The notes beneath the pieces were generated by a model, which saw only the letters and a list, made by a program, of their open reading frames with translations, ran no database searches and was not told the DNA's origin. This document shows positions 11,001 to 26,000 of a DNA stretch of 64,000 bases, in pieces (position 1 is the first letter of the stretch; the number at the start of each line of letters is the position of its first letter). The stretch is from Nematostella vectensis (lineage: Eukaryota > Cnidaria > Anthozoa > Actiniaria > Edwardsiidae). A program made the position numbers and the translations under genes. Location: assembly GCF_932526225.1 (NCBI RefSeq), contig NC_064048.1:647340-711339 (forward strand), read 5' to 3'.

Positions 11001-14000
11001 GTGCAAGGCAATACTAACTAACGCCGACATTACCAAGATATGTGCAAGGCCATACTAACTAACTTCGACATTACCAAGATATGTGCAAGGCCATACTAAC
11101 TAACGCCGACATTACCAAGATATGTGCAAGGCCATACTAACTAACGTCGACATTACCAAGATATGTGCAAGGCCATACTAACTAACGCCGACATTACCAA
11201 GATATGTGCAAGGCCATACTAACTAACGCCGACATTACCAAGATATGTGCAAGGCCATATTAACTAGCGCCGATATTACCAAGATATGTGAAGGCCATAC
11301 TAACTAACTTCGACATTACCAAGATATGTGCAAGGCCATACTAACTAACGCCGACATTACCAAGATATGTGCAAGGCCATACTAACTAACGCCGACATTA
11401 CCAAGATATGTGCAAGGCCATACTAACTAACGCCAACATTACCAAGATATGTGCAAGGCCATACTAGCTAACGCCGACATTACCAAGATATGTGAAGGCC
11501 ATACTAACTAACTTCGACATTACCAAGATATGTGAAGGCCATACTAACTAACTTCGACATTACCAAGATATGTGCAAGGCCATACTAGCTAACGCCGACA
11601 TTACCAAGATATGTGCAAGGCCATACTAACTAACGTCGACATTACCAAGATATGTGAAGGCCATACTAACTAACGTCGACATTACCAAGATATGTGCAAG
11701 GCCATACTAGCTAACGCCGACATTACCAAGATATGTGCAAGGCCATACTAACTAACGCCGACATTACCAAGATATGTGAAGGCCATACTAACTAACTTCG
11801 ACATTACCAAGATATGTGCAAGGCCATACTAGCTAACGCCGACATTACCAAGATATGTGCAAGGCCATACTAACTAACGTCGACATTACCAAGATATGTG
11901 AATGCCATACTAACTAACGTCGACATTACCAAGATATGTGCAAGGCCATATTAACTAACGCCGACATTACCAAGATATGTGCAAGGCCATACTAACTAAC
12001 GCCGACATTACCAAGATATGTGGAGGGCCATACTAACTAACGCCGACATTACCAAGATATGTGCAAGGCCATACTAACTAACGCCGATATTACCAAGATA
12101 TGTGAAGGCCATACTAACTAACATCGACATTACCAAGATATGTGCAAGGCCATACTAACTAACGCCGACATTACCAAGATATGTGAAGGCCATACTAACT
12201 AACGTCGACATTACCAATATATGTGCAAGGCCATACTAACTAACGTCGACATTACCAAGATATGTGAAGGCCATACTAGCTAACGCCGACATTACCAATA
12301 TATGTGAATGCCATACTAACTAACGTCGACATTACCAAGATATGTGCAAGGCCATACTAACTAACGCCGATATTACCAATATATGTGAAGGCCATACTAA
12401 CTAACATCGACATTACCAAGATATGTGAAGGCCATACTAACTAACGTCGACATTACCAAGATATGTGAAGGCCATACTAGCTAACGCCGACATTACCAAT
12501 ATATGTGAATGCCATACTAACTAACGTCGACATTACCAAGATATGTGAAGGCCATACTAGCTAACGCCGACATTACCAAGATATGTGCAAGGCCATATTA
12601 ACTAACGTCGACATTACCAAGATATGTGCAAGGCCATACTAACTAACGTCGACATTACCAAGATATGTGCAAGGCCATACTAACTAACGTCGACATTACC
12701 AAGATATGTGAAGGCCATACTAGCTAACGCCGACATTACCAAGATATGTGCAAGGCCATATTAACTAGCGCCGATATTACCAAGATATGTGAATGCCATA
12801 CTAACTAACGCCAACATTACCAAGATATGTGCAAGGCCATATTAACTAACGCCGACATTACCAAGATGTGTGCAAGGCCATATTAACTAGCGCCGATATT
12901 ACCAAGATATGTGAATGCCATACTAACTAACGCCAACATTACCAATATATGTGCAAGGCCATACTAACTAACGTCGACATTACCAAGATATGTGAAGGCC
13001 ATACTAGCTAACGCCGACATTACCAATATATGTGCAAGGCCATACTAACTAACGTCGACATTACCAAGATATGTGAAGGCCATACTAACTAACGCCGACA
13101 TTACCAATATATGTGAATGCCATACTAACTAACGTCGACATTACCAAGATATGTGCAAGGCCATACTAACTAACGTCGACATTACCAAGATATGTGCAAG
13201 GCCATACTAACTAACGTCGACATTACCAAGATATGTGCAAGGCCATACTAACTAACGTCGACATTACCAAGATATGTGCAAGGCCATATTAACTAACGTC
13301 GACATTACCAAGATATGTGCAAGGCCATACTAACTAACGTCGACATTACCAAGATATGTGCAAGGCCATACTAACTAACGCCGACATTACCAAGATATGT
13401 GAAGGCCATACTAACTAACGTCGACATTACCAAGATATGTGCAAGGCCATATTAACTAACGTCGACATTACCAAGATATGTGCAAGGCCATATTAACTAA
13501 CGTCGACATTACCAAGATATGTGCAAGGCCATATTAACTAACGTCGACATTACCAAGATATGTGCAAGGCCATACTAACTAACGTCGACATTACCAAGAT
13601 ATGTGCAAGGCCATACTAGTTAACGTGGGCATAACCAAGCTATGTGTAAGGCCATATACTAACGTCGACATGACCAAAAAGTATTCATTACTGTAAGTGA
13701 TTGTGTAGGTGTTGTCTCTAAAGAAGGTCGTCCTGGCCAGAATTCCAAGCGCTCTTACGCTAAATTCTTTTAACCGACAAAATGGGGACTAACAACCCGG
13801 ATCACCATAGATCTTGTTTATCCTGAAAACTTATCGAATACAGATCACAACATTCTTTACTGGAAAACAATGCTTGAACACAGATGATTTCTTAAATACA
13901 TCGGTCCTGATAATTGGCTTTTGCATCTCTAAAGAAGAAATATTTTCGGATTTGAGCCCGGGCCCTCCGGCTTGAGAAGCGAGTTCCGTGCCACTAAGCT

Positions 14001-17000
14001 ATCGCGGTTCAAAGTCGTTTCTATACTCACTTGGCTTTTTCGAATTTGCCAGCATGCAACTTTCTGAATCCAGAGTCTCCCTTCTCGCCATATAAGGTCA
14101 CGTACACCTTGGCATTTGTGTCGGCGTTTTCTTTATTACCGGTGTGGACCTTGACCGTGTAGTTTGTACCTGCAAGAAGATCATTCAAGGGAATGATCCG
14201 AGGTGTCTAGTGTGATTACCTTTATTACTCGTATTGGAGGACTGGCGAGAGCGCGAGAATGCCTAACCCATAGCCGAAATCCATAAGCCGTGCCCGTAAC
14301 CACGCCCGTAACCCTAACCATGTAGCCCATGCCCATAACTCTGTCTAATACATACCTGTAATCCATACCCGTAAACCATGGCCGTAACCCATAGCCGAAA
14401 CACACACCATTGCCCTAACCCTGAATCCTTACCCACAACTCTAACCCTACAATCTGTTACCTTACAAGCCCTACAAGCCCTAGCCGTAGCCGTAGCCGTA
14501 GCTCTAGCCCTAACCATAACCCAAACCTAAACCTTATACCTTACCTTACCTCATAGCCTATACCCTCAAAATTTAAAAAAAAAACCTAACCCCTATTCAC
14601 ATTAGTGCACTCGGACATGAATGTAGACCCACTGTCCCCGTACCCATGCCGAAGAAGTACACCATGTTGGTGGCGTTGCCTCCGCAGTTCTCATCGGCGT
14701 TGTCTTTGCACGGTTTGTCACACGAGGCCTCGTCAGCCTTGCCGTACCGGCCGTAATGATGCCCGCAGTAACACTGGTCAGAGTTCTGCAACCCAAAGTA
14801 AGAGTACCCTCTCTCCTCTAGCGCGCATGCGCGGGCGCAATTCTCTTGCGTAACCGACTGAACGTTGATCTTCGCCCGGATGTCGTGACGCTTTCCCTCG
14901 TCACGGTAGCACCCCAGTTTTTGAAAGAGTAGAAGAACGTCTTCTTTCTTCTCGTCACGCTGTTTCTCTGGAGAAAACGAACGTACTTGAATAATGTCGA
15001 TCAGCTACCTTAAGGGAGTGTTCATTAATTTCACCGAGGGGGGGAGGGAAGATTTTTACTCAAGACACCTTAAAATGTCAGAGTCCCCTTTTCATTGTGA
15101 ACATTTATTTCAGTACCCCCCTCCCCCCCTTATAGAACCCCAAAAATTTTCTTTCTTTTTCCCTTACAGGACCTTTTTTTCGGAGCCCCCCCTTTTGGTG
15201 GTTAAAAATTTTCGGAGCCCCCCCTCAATATCTACTCCCCTCTCGGTGTATTTAATGAACACTCCCTAAGCATACATTTTTCCATTTACATGAACTTTAA
15301 AATAACCACCCTATGGAAATAGATAAAGTAACAACACAAAACCAAGTGACCCCATCGATTCGTTTTATTATTATTTTGTTTAATGTCAATGAGGTACTTA
15401 ATGCTTTTAAACAGATCCTGCAAGATCTATGAGATTTATTATAAGACGGCTTTTATTTGCCAAAAGATGTACCCGCCACCCCCTCCCCCACCACCTAGCG
15501 AAACGCTTAAAGCTTACCGGTCAAGCTTGACCCAGTACTCATCTCTTGGTACTTCTCACTGCTTAACTTTTTTTCTGCCCGAGGGATCTTCGTTCTCTTC
15601 ACTATCGGATTCTCGGCGTCAGGCTTGGAAACTGCAAGCATTAGAAAACCTTGCTAAATCGATTACTAGAATATGATTTGACAGTAAACTGGGCACAACA
15701 TGCATTGGACAACTTGATAAGAAAGCCTTGCTAAGCTATTGGTATGATATGGCAGTGTAATCTAGCAACGGCCAGGACAACGGGTTTGTATTACAGCAAC
15801 ACCATAAAATACAACAAGAGTAACGGCAACAACAACATCAACAACAAATTTGCCCTCCCATCGTCAGAACAACAACAACTGCAAGATAAATAACATCATC
15901 ATCAACAAAAACAATAACAATGGCGACATCTATAGCAATACCAACACTGGCAACATTGATGCAAACGACATTAATAACAAGTTGAGGCATGTAGGGTTAA
16001 TGTTTCATCAAACCAACAAAATTGAAAAGAAACATGTATATCGAAAAAGTGAGCCTTGTCCCTATTTTTTTGTCCACAACAACAACATCAATAAGCGCCA
16101 ATACCATAAACATCAACAACAACAGCAAGGCTATTTACCGGGGAAAAATAACAAAAGTATGGATACCTGCTGCATGTGTCTTCCCGACATCATCATCAAC
16201 ATAACAATAATGATGACGACGACGGCAAACAACAACAAACATCAACAACAACAACGACAAGGCAGATAATCAGAAATATGCCCCGATGTTTTTGCACACC
16301 TTGACAGTTCCTCCCGGTGAAATCTGAAGTACATTTGCAGCGATAGCCGTCCAGTCTCTTTGCGTCCTTGATGCATTTACCGCTGTTCTCGCACGGGCTC
16401 GGGTCACACTTCTTGCCTGTCGACAACCCATACAGTTACGTCACGAAATAGTTATGTCACGCGATATCCGGGTTTTGTGTATGTTATTCATCCAAAATGG
16501 CAGTATTCAACATGCGCATTCACCAATAGTAATGCAGAATGTTAAGTCACGCCACGCGGTTGACATCCGTGTTCTGTGTGAGTTCGTTTATCCTCTGTTA
16601 GATACATAATTATTAAGCAATGGATATATGTCGTGGATGAAGCCGTTTTACTCGACCAGGGCAAAACACATCTTAAACTTCTAAAATTATTACAAAAATG
16701 GCTGCTAATGGTTTCTGGCGTTTTTAACATTACCCAAGAATAAGAGAATAAAGCGTTAAACATGTAAAGTGATAGCCTGCACAGTGGCAACAAAATGCGT
16801 AGAGTTCTAATTTAAAGGAGGCATTAAAAGGATCTCTCTTAGAATTTCGGAATTTTATAAATAGAAAAGTAGCGATGCTTACCGGTCCCAGTGAATTCAG
16901 ATCCTGCAAAAAATTTAAAAAATAAAAATAAATAAATAATAAATAAACATAGTACGTCATTATCGATATTTTTATTTATCTTTCAAAGCACACAGGACCT

Positions 17001-20000
17001 GGTAGTTGGTAACCATTGATTTTTAAATTTTTGGAGACTGAAGCTCATTCTTTGGCTACGAACAACCCCGAATTGAAGTGAACGACGTTTTCGAAAGTTT
17101 GCAATTCTAGAAGTACTACATCCCCTTAATATACCGCAACTGCCTGTATCCTTGATACTAGAATGAAATTTTCGATGTTATTAGTGCAAATAGGGTGGTT
17201 TTTTTTTCGGTTCCAAGCCACAAAACAGCGGCAAACAACAAGAAATAAATGCCAAAGCGCGGGGGTAGGGTGAGTAAAAATGCTCACGCGCAGGATGGGA
17301 ATCGACATGGCTTATCTTATGCTTTCTTGAGTGAACTTTTTGCGAGCTTCTGTTAACCGAGCCTTGACTAGAACATGTTGTGGCGATTAGCCTGAATAAA
17401 GTGGCTACCTGTCGCGATTACCCTGAATAAAGTGGCTACCTGTGGCGATTAGCCTGAATAAAGTGGCTACCTGTGGCGATTACCCTGAATAAAGTGGCTA
17501 CCTGTGGGGATTACCCTGAATAAAGTGGCTACCTGTGGCGATTACCCTGAATAAAGTGGCTACCTGTGGCGATTACCCTGAATAAAGTGGCTACCTGTGG
17601 CGATTAGCCTGAATAATGTGGCTAACTTTGACAGTGGTTACACTGGATCAAGTGGCTACCTGTGGCGATTAAATGCTTGCCCTGACTAATTGGCCATATG
17701 TTAGAATTACCCTTGATCGAGTGGCTACATGTGGCAACTCAGTGCTTACCCTGAATCAAGTCATCGGCTTCTTCGTCTTTGTCGTATTTTCCCGCCTCGT
17801 GCGACAGCGCTACTGCGGTAGCTAGAAAATACAGATCAATGTCAACTCTATGTATCCAAGAATTTGTTGGTTTTTATAAAAGTACTTACTGTCGTCAGAA
17901 TCCGCCGACACATCCCAAGCTCCTGAACCTGAACCGGAAGCTGCGTCGTCCAACGGAGCCCCAGGAGATAATGGAGCTATGACACAAAAGGGGAAGTCAG
18001 CGTTTTCTTGACATTAAAACGATATGTAGCCGTAGGGAGTACCGAGAGGTGTAACAGGGGAATGACAGGAGCACTCAAGCAAAACGTAGAACGCCGAATA
18101 CTTGGGTGGCGTGCAAGCCGACTCTGGTTGTGTGTGTGTGTTTTTTTTTTTTGCTAATTTTTTATAACCTTTACACGAAATCATATTGTCTCCATAGCCC
18201 TAATGCTGTTCCTTGATATAAACATAAAGAAAACTCCACAGCCACTCACCTTTCACAGGGCATGTTTTTAGATTCCCTATCTGTGATTGGTCGAGAGCTT
18301 TGTTGTAGATCTGCACACACGCGATCTTGCCAGCGAATCGTCGGTCGTCGCCATCTCGTGCGCCGATTCGTATGTCGTACTGTGTCGCGAGTTTAATCAT
18401 ACCGACATTACGACTCTTGACCATTTTTCCGTTATGCCAGAGCTGTGCTACACCTGTCGTGTTGTCATACGTCGCACCGACCTGATTCCACTTGTTCGGC
18501 TAAGGAGAAAAAAACAACACACGTCAAACATATGTTGCCTCTTGTCTGAATTGTCTATGTGAGACTTGGGCTAGCACGCGTAAATGCTCGGGAAGCTTTT
18601 TAAAATGGCCGCCACAACAGGCGAATGAAGTAAGATTTTCTGCAAGATTTTTTGGTGAAAAGATAGATGAAGCGAACTATCAAATATGGTATAAAATCTC
18701 CTTATAATGTGGTGACCGGGGATTGAAAGGAAAGCGGACAACTTTGAAACCAAATATATGTTTGATATGAAAAATAATTTGTTCCTTGTCAATAATCCAT
18801 AAAAACAGGACGATAAATATTATTTCCGCGAATCGACAAATGGTAGAATTCTGCGCTAAGGCCACGGAGTAAACAAGCAGGCTAAAAGCAGCAGAAATCA
18901 GCAATGGAATAGCAACGCAGTAGCACCTATAGTAGTGAGTAAGATAATGCAGGAAAAGAAAGATAAGGCAGCAAGGGAAGATAAGGCAGGCAAGGGAAGA
19001 TAACGTAGGCAAGGGAAGAAATTCGCTATAAATAGCGTGGGCAAGCACCTCAATAACCCTGGTCCCGATGGGTTTATGGAAGACGCCGTTACGGTGCACG
19101 AATCGTACGAAGAGCTCCGTCTTCTCGAACTGCCACAAGTGAACTCCCCAGCCGTCTGACTTATAGTTAATGATAGGACCGCCGGATCCGGTGGGGTAAA
19201 TATTGGCAAGGAGGGTGACGGAGTTCTTGGTGTCAAGTTTGCCGCTCTTGTTGGGGATCTGGATGTAGGAGTCGGCAGTACCGGCGAGCTCGTACGCGCC
19301 GCCTGGTGAACCTTAAGCATACAGTTAAACAGCTTTATCAACAATCAGAAGATAATCTGAGAACTTGGGAGGACCAGTAGAACTTATTCCAAAGAAGGTT
19401 CCACTAAGAGAACCATTTGTCGTAAATACAATGGAACAAGCCACCAAAACCAATGAGTATGTGGGAAAGGTGCTATCCGATTGGCATGAACTTCACTAGG
19501 CAGCAAGTGACACAAAGAAATGCCCCTAGTTATGGAACCGCATCAATCACGGGTAGACGGTAGCGGGCACAAAACGGGCGTGCCCTATAGGGGGTAGGTG
19601 TGTGGGTAAGTGTGTGGGTAGGTGTGTGGGTAGTTGGAATAGCAAAGTAAAAAGGATGGGGAACAGCAAAGCATCAAAAACATATATGCACAAAACTATT
19701 TAATATGTGACATTAAAACATGAATGGGATATTTCATAGAGCTCTTTCAAGTATGTGCTCTGGTAAAAGTGTTATCATCAGGAGTAGAGCCCAGGTACTA
19801 GCCAAATGCGCATTTTGGAAGCCGGCTAAGATATTCATTTGACACGATCTTCTAACAGCTTAATGACCTTCAGGCGGCGTCACAGGTAAAGAAAGACGTT
19901 CGGGGAAAACACCTCACAGCTAAAAACGTGTACTCATACTTACCATCAGGTCCATCAGAAAGCTTGACGTTGCTAAGAATACTGTCATCATTATTACCGC

Positions 20001-23000
20001 TGGCATCTTTGCCCGCGTAACTCTTGGTCAGCGGGAACAAGCCAACAGGTTTGGGTATTGCTATGGGTGAAAAGATAAAAGGTCAGCGGAAATAATAAAA
20101 TGATATGCGCGTTGTGCCATGCGCAAGATGATGTTAAAGGTATACCTTCTTCTTCGGTTGAAGGTCCCGGGCCGGTCTTACCATCTATAAAAAAAAACAA
20201 AAAAAAACAAGACATTAGCAGAAAGAAGGATAGACCTTCGAGACGAAACGGAAACGAAACGAACGCAACTTATGAAATGTTGGATTATAGATAAAAAGAG
20301 TTGTCGACCCTAGGCAAAAAACATTACAAGCGCTATTTCAATATTATCTTCATAGGAAGCGCTGGTTTTTAATTTAAAATAGATTAAAAGGCATGTGAAT
20401 GTGCCAGAGGGGTCTGAGGGAGGGGGAGGAAGGGAGGAAAGAAAGACGGCGGGCGAAGGGGGGGGGATCGCGCTAACCTGGAAGTCGCCAGCTCAAATGG
20501 ACTCTCTTGATTGGTCCTTCAAAATGTCCGCTCGGGAACTCGACAGCTACGGACGCGCAGTCGGCAAGCTTGTCGGCCTTGTGGTATACCTCAAGGTAGT
20601 AGTATCGGCCTTTTTTCAGCTTTACATGCTCGGACTTTTGCTCGGGGAATCTGGCAAGGAATGATTATGAGCAATTATAAGGCATAATGATAAGAGTACG
20701 ACTGGAAGAGGGGACGGGTAGTGGGATATGGATGCTAAATTGGTACCGGCATTGGCTTCAATATCAAGTATACGTGGAGTTGCTGTCAAGGTAACTTGCA
20801 ATGCCAGGGCTCTGCATGTACCAGATAACAGTATAAGATCAAATTGGATAAGCGTAGTAAAAGAAAACAAACAGATGATATATACAGTGTGGCCGTCATG
20901 GCCCTGCATGTACCAGATAACAGTATAAGATCAAAGTGGATAAGCGTAGTAAAAGAAAACAAACAGATGATATATACAGTGTGGCCGTCATGGCCCTGCA
21001 TGTACCAGATAACAGTATAAGATCAAAGTGGATAAGCGTAGTAAAAGAAAACAAACAGATGATATATACAGTGTGGCCGTCATGGCCCTGCATGTACCAT
21101 ATAAGATCAAATTGGATAAGCGTAGTAAAAGAAAACAAACAGATGATATATACAGTGTGGCCGTCATGGCCCTGCATGTACCATATAAGATCAAATTGGA
21201 TAAGCGTAGTAAAAGAAAACAAACAGATGATATATACAGTGTGGCCGTCATGGCCCTGCATGTACCATATAAGATCAAATTGGATAAGCGTAGTAAAAGA
21301 AAACAAACAGATGATATATACAGTGTGGCCGTCATGGCCCTGCATGTACCATATAAGATCAAATTGGATAAGCGTAGTAAAAGAAAACAAACAGATGATA
21401 TATACAGTGTGCCGTCATGCTCGTTTCGTAGAACTCAGTTTATCAGTTTCTGGGCATGACTCATCTAATCAGATGTCTCCTCTGGGCGTTTTTGCCTTTG
21501 CTTGTAGCGATTCTTTAGACTTGATGATTTAGAAACATGGCGCCATGAATCAGTGAGAATTTCCGGCAATTCTACTTTTGGCAATTATTTCATTTTTTGT
21601 TGACGAAGAAAAGGTTATTTCTAAATTTCAACTTGTCATTTTGACTTTGAATTAGAAAAATTCGAATTTCGCCCTGACTTATTTTCTGTTGATGGAAATA
21701 AACAGAAATATCAAATAATGGTAGGTATATTCAAAATGGCTACATCCAAATGTGAAATGGAAGTTCTTTAAAATTTCTAATTTTCAATTAAATAAAGGTA
21801 GGAAATATCAATGTTAAAATGAAAATTGACAATATCGAAAAAGCATAGGAATTTTTCTAATTCAAAGTCAAAATGACAAGTTGAAATTTAGAAATAACCT
21901 TTTTATTTCGTCAACAAAAAATGAAATAATGGCCAAAAGTAGAATTGCCGGAAATTCTCACTGATTGCCATGTTGCGTGTCCTTCCTAACCTCGCCCTCT
22001 TTGCGGCGTTTTTGTTTTTGGGAGGAATCAACCAATCAAAAATATTATCTTTACTTATCTGATAGTTAGTTAAAAAGAGCCAGTCACTCCGCTTATGCAA
22101 ATACAGCATAATATGAATATAAAGAGTGACAAAAGGAATTTATTATCACCGGCAAAAAATAAAATCAAATGCTGCTTGATAAAACATCGCGGATGGTTTT
22201 CGCCCGTGGGAACTTCGAGATTCAAATAATTAGTAGACCCAAATGAAATAAAAATCCGCAGATGGATGAGAATCAATATTATATTTAAATGATGATTAAA
22301 AAAGCTACAAGGCCCACACTTGACTAAAAGTAACAAGCTTGACAAATGAAGAAAACAAAAATAAAAATGAAAAATCCCGATAACTCCTTAGGGTTTTAGC
22401 AGGTGGGTTATGGTTGTTCTTCTTCTGCTTGTTTTGGAGTAGATTTCCGGTAGTTTGTTGATCGGCAACGATCACGAAAACGCAGCAAACGTATTTCGGC
22501 CCCGAGCATCGAAAAGTGACAATAAAAACAGGAAGACGACAATAGAGAGTTTGTAAAAGCTTTAGTGTAATGCAAAGGGAGATATTTTATAATAAGAAAA
22601 CAAAGGAAAAGGCGAAGTAAGTAGAGAGTAAAGCAGTTTGAATAAAAGGGCAAGATTCGAAATAAATAAACAAAAGAAAGAAATAAGAATGATTTATTCG
22701 TTTTCAACAACATTGCCTACTTTTTCACAGAACAACGAAACTAGCTAAAGGGAAAGGAGGAGCAGAGGTTGTGAGGTTATATAAAACCACCAAATCTATT
22801 TTTTGTTTACTGTAATCGTTTAGCGACGTTACGAATTCTGATCCGCAAGCACTGTTACACAAGGGGGGGCCCCACCCAAGCTGGCAAAGCCAGAGCGCTC
22901 AAACAATCGCAAAAGATGCATAACACTAATAAGCAAAGCACATCCAGCGAATTTAGAGAGAACTGCGTCGTTGTAAAGGTGCATCGCAAAAGGTGCAATA

Positions 23001-26000
23001 AGCTAAGCACATCTAGCGAATTTAGAGAGAACTGCGTCGTTGTAAAGGTGCATCGCAAAAGGTGCAATAAGCTAAGCACATCTGGCGTCGTTGTATCTGG
23101 TGTAAGCATTTGTCACAGGGATCTCGGTAACCGTACACTATTTGCACAACAGTGTCCCACAGAATAAGTCAGATTTCAGAGACAATATGATAATATGCTC
23201 ACGCGACACGTTTGAACAGGCGCCAAACTCAGCCGTTAAAACGCGACAACCAAAAAGACATCAAAATATCGCTTGAACATTTTTTCGAATAGCATTTAAA
23301 AAGTCTAAATAGACTATCGCACGTTAGCAGCTTTTTAAACAGCAGATGGAGCAAAGAGGAGAAACCTCTTGTTTTTTGATGACTTAGTTATTAAGCGTGA
23401 ATTTAGAACCATGTTTACCGTGCATTCAGAATCATGTTTTACCGTGCATTTAGAAGTACGCATTACCGTGCATTAAGAAGTAAGCTAAACCGTGCATTTA
23501 GAAGTACGTATTACCGTGTACTAGACGTACGTTTTACCGTGCATTTAGAAGTACGTATTACCGTGTACTAGACGTACGTTTTACCGTGCATTTAGAAGTA
23601 CGTATTACCGTTTATTAAAAGTACGTAAAACCATGCATTCAGAAGTACGTATTAACCTGCATTACAAGTACGTAATATATAGATTTAGGCACTGCCTAAA
23701 AGCGGAGCCAGCATAAACACCTTTTGTGTTGACTGATCAAAGGTATTATTGGGGGATCTAGGATCCTGCTCTCTACTGAGATTTATTTATTGTACCAACC
23801 AAATGGATCCAGGCCTTATTCAATAATTTAAATTATGCAGTACATCAAAGTTAACAAACACAATTCCTGGTGTGAATATGGCTGTCAAAGTTGTCAAGAG
23901 TCTAATGGTAAATTCTTATGTCCCATCATAGAAGTTCCATTATGAATATCTTTTTTTACAAGCTTTGCCCTTGTGCAGAAAATGTCATGGATGTAACAGC
24001 ATTCCAAAGATTCAAAATAATATATTTAGACTGTTTAGATGCCAGTATTGATTTAGTGGCGATTCTCTCCTTCATTGGACCGAATATTCAGAAAAATATC
24101 TGGAAATTAAAATCCAAAAATATATCTCCTTTCATGCATTACATATTGGTGCACCCCACTTTACCATATATAGTGGCCTTGTTGTTGGTGGCCTACTCCC
24201 AAATGAATGCAATGAAGAAAAAACAGATTGAAAATGCTAACTTCTAATTTCAAACCAAACCCTTTCATTGATCTATGTTTGGGGTAGAGAGGAATCAAAG
24301 AATATCAATTGACTAAAAAATAATCGACGGGAGAGAAGATATAAAGTGAATTGACCCAACTTGAAAGGTTTGGTGAAAAAAATATAACAGTAATGAAAAA
24401 CTTTCCCCTTTCCCATTATCTTTAGGTTGATAGCAAACTGTTTTCTTTACAGATTTATTATTTAAAAAGCAAAAGTTTGTTTTTAGTTTTATATTATATA
24501 AGTATCTTGTTCTAAAAAACCTATGAGTGTGTACTGCTGAATCACATAGTAATGAACTAGTAATTTGCGCCCCCTCCCTTATGGTCCCGCAGAAGTCAGT
24601 GGTTAATGTGGGGTTTTAGACCACTTTTTAACCAGAATATGTCAAGAGGGGTGGTGGTATTGACTGATTTTGACTCTTAACTTGGAAACAGGCTTTTATT
24701 AAAGTTTAATCCCCCACCCTTCCCTGGGACCATGGGTGTGGGGGTATCAAATGACTAGTGAATAAGAACATCCTACTGTTCTCTTCAAGACATGATTTTT
24801 AATTCTCATGTCTTCCAGTCTTTAGCATTCATCTTGGCTCTCAGGTAGTTCCTGGTTCATAAAAGAGTGAAAACAATCATTTATTATATTTTTTTTCAAA
24901 ACAATCTTTTTATCAAGCCATTTATAATCTAACTAATTTTCCACAACTATTTGAAAAAAAATAAACAAATGAGATGCAAGATGCAGACAATAACAACAAT
25001 GCATATTGAAAAAAGGTTTTTTTTATCCTCGGTAAGGAAAATATCTCTTGTAAGTTGAAAAAGCTGCTGTATCTTCTAAGGATATGTATCTTCTTAGGAC
25101 TAAGAGCACAGGATATAAAGACAAGAACGGTCTAAGCAGTATTTGACAAATGCAACACGATATTGGTTAGCCTTTATGAAATATCTCAACACAATCAATC
25201 TGCCCTGAAGAAGTCTTACTAAAGACGAATTCCAGTTTTTGTTGTATTGTATTTTATTCAACACAATCAAGAATATAGATAAAACGAAGAATGTCAAAAC
25301 AAAACCTGTTATGTTTAAATAATTTGATTACTAAGTTAAGTACTCGCATTCTTAAAGCATACAAAAAGGACAACAAAAAGCCTAATAACTGTCATATCCT
25401 CAATAGACAATACAAATCGTCGTCCGAAACTCACCTTGTTTTTTTTTTTTTTTTTTTTTTTTTTGGTCGCTTTCTTGTGGTTCTGTTCGCTTTTTAATGT
25501 GAACTGTTACTTGCTTAAATTTACTAGCTAAACCAGATAAATCTTGGCGTGAATGAATGTTAGTAGATCTCCTCTAGTTGACTTTATCCTTAAGTCACAA
25601 AATTTGAGGCAAAATAAATAATCATCGCATAATCGACAAGAACTTTTGACACCACAGGGTACCCGCGCGATGACCACAAAAACCAAGTCGCATACCTATA
25701 CCATATTTCTATGCCTATGGGGCTACTCGCGCGACCTGCGGCCGCGCTTGGCTCCGCTATTACCGTGCATCAAGGAAAAAAGTCTTACCGTGCATTTGGG
25801 GCAAGTTTTCCTGTGCATTCAGAATTATTCGTATCGTATTGACTGGAATTTCCTTTCGCAACTTTCGCGGTTTCACTGTCTAGACGGCAGGATGGGGTTA
25901 ATATTAGTTATTTTTTTTATCAAGCAAACATATGTTCACAGCCTTTCTCAGTGCTACCTTCAAGAAGACAGGTTCGATTTGTATTGCATGGTATTGTATT

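Noticed and set aside
8440-13672. CRISPR-like appearance of a repeat array
   Set aside because: There are no unique spacers; units are contiguous and eukaryotic splice-flanked exons surround the array.
13953-14013. Functional tRNA gene
   Set aside because: No acceptor-stem pairing and no terminator; kept only as a SINE-like remnant.
20936-21532. 198-codon plus-strand frame
   Set aside because: 84-bp unit, a multiple of three; sequence is tandem repeat only.
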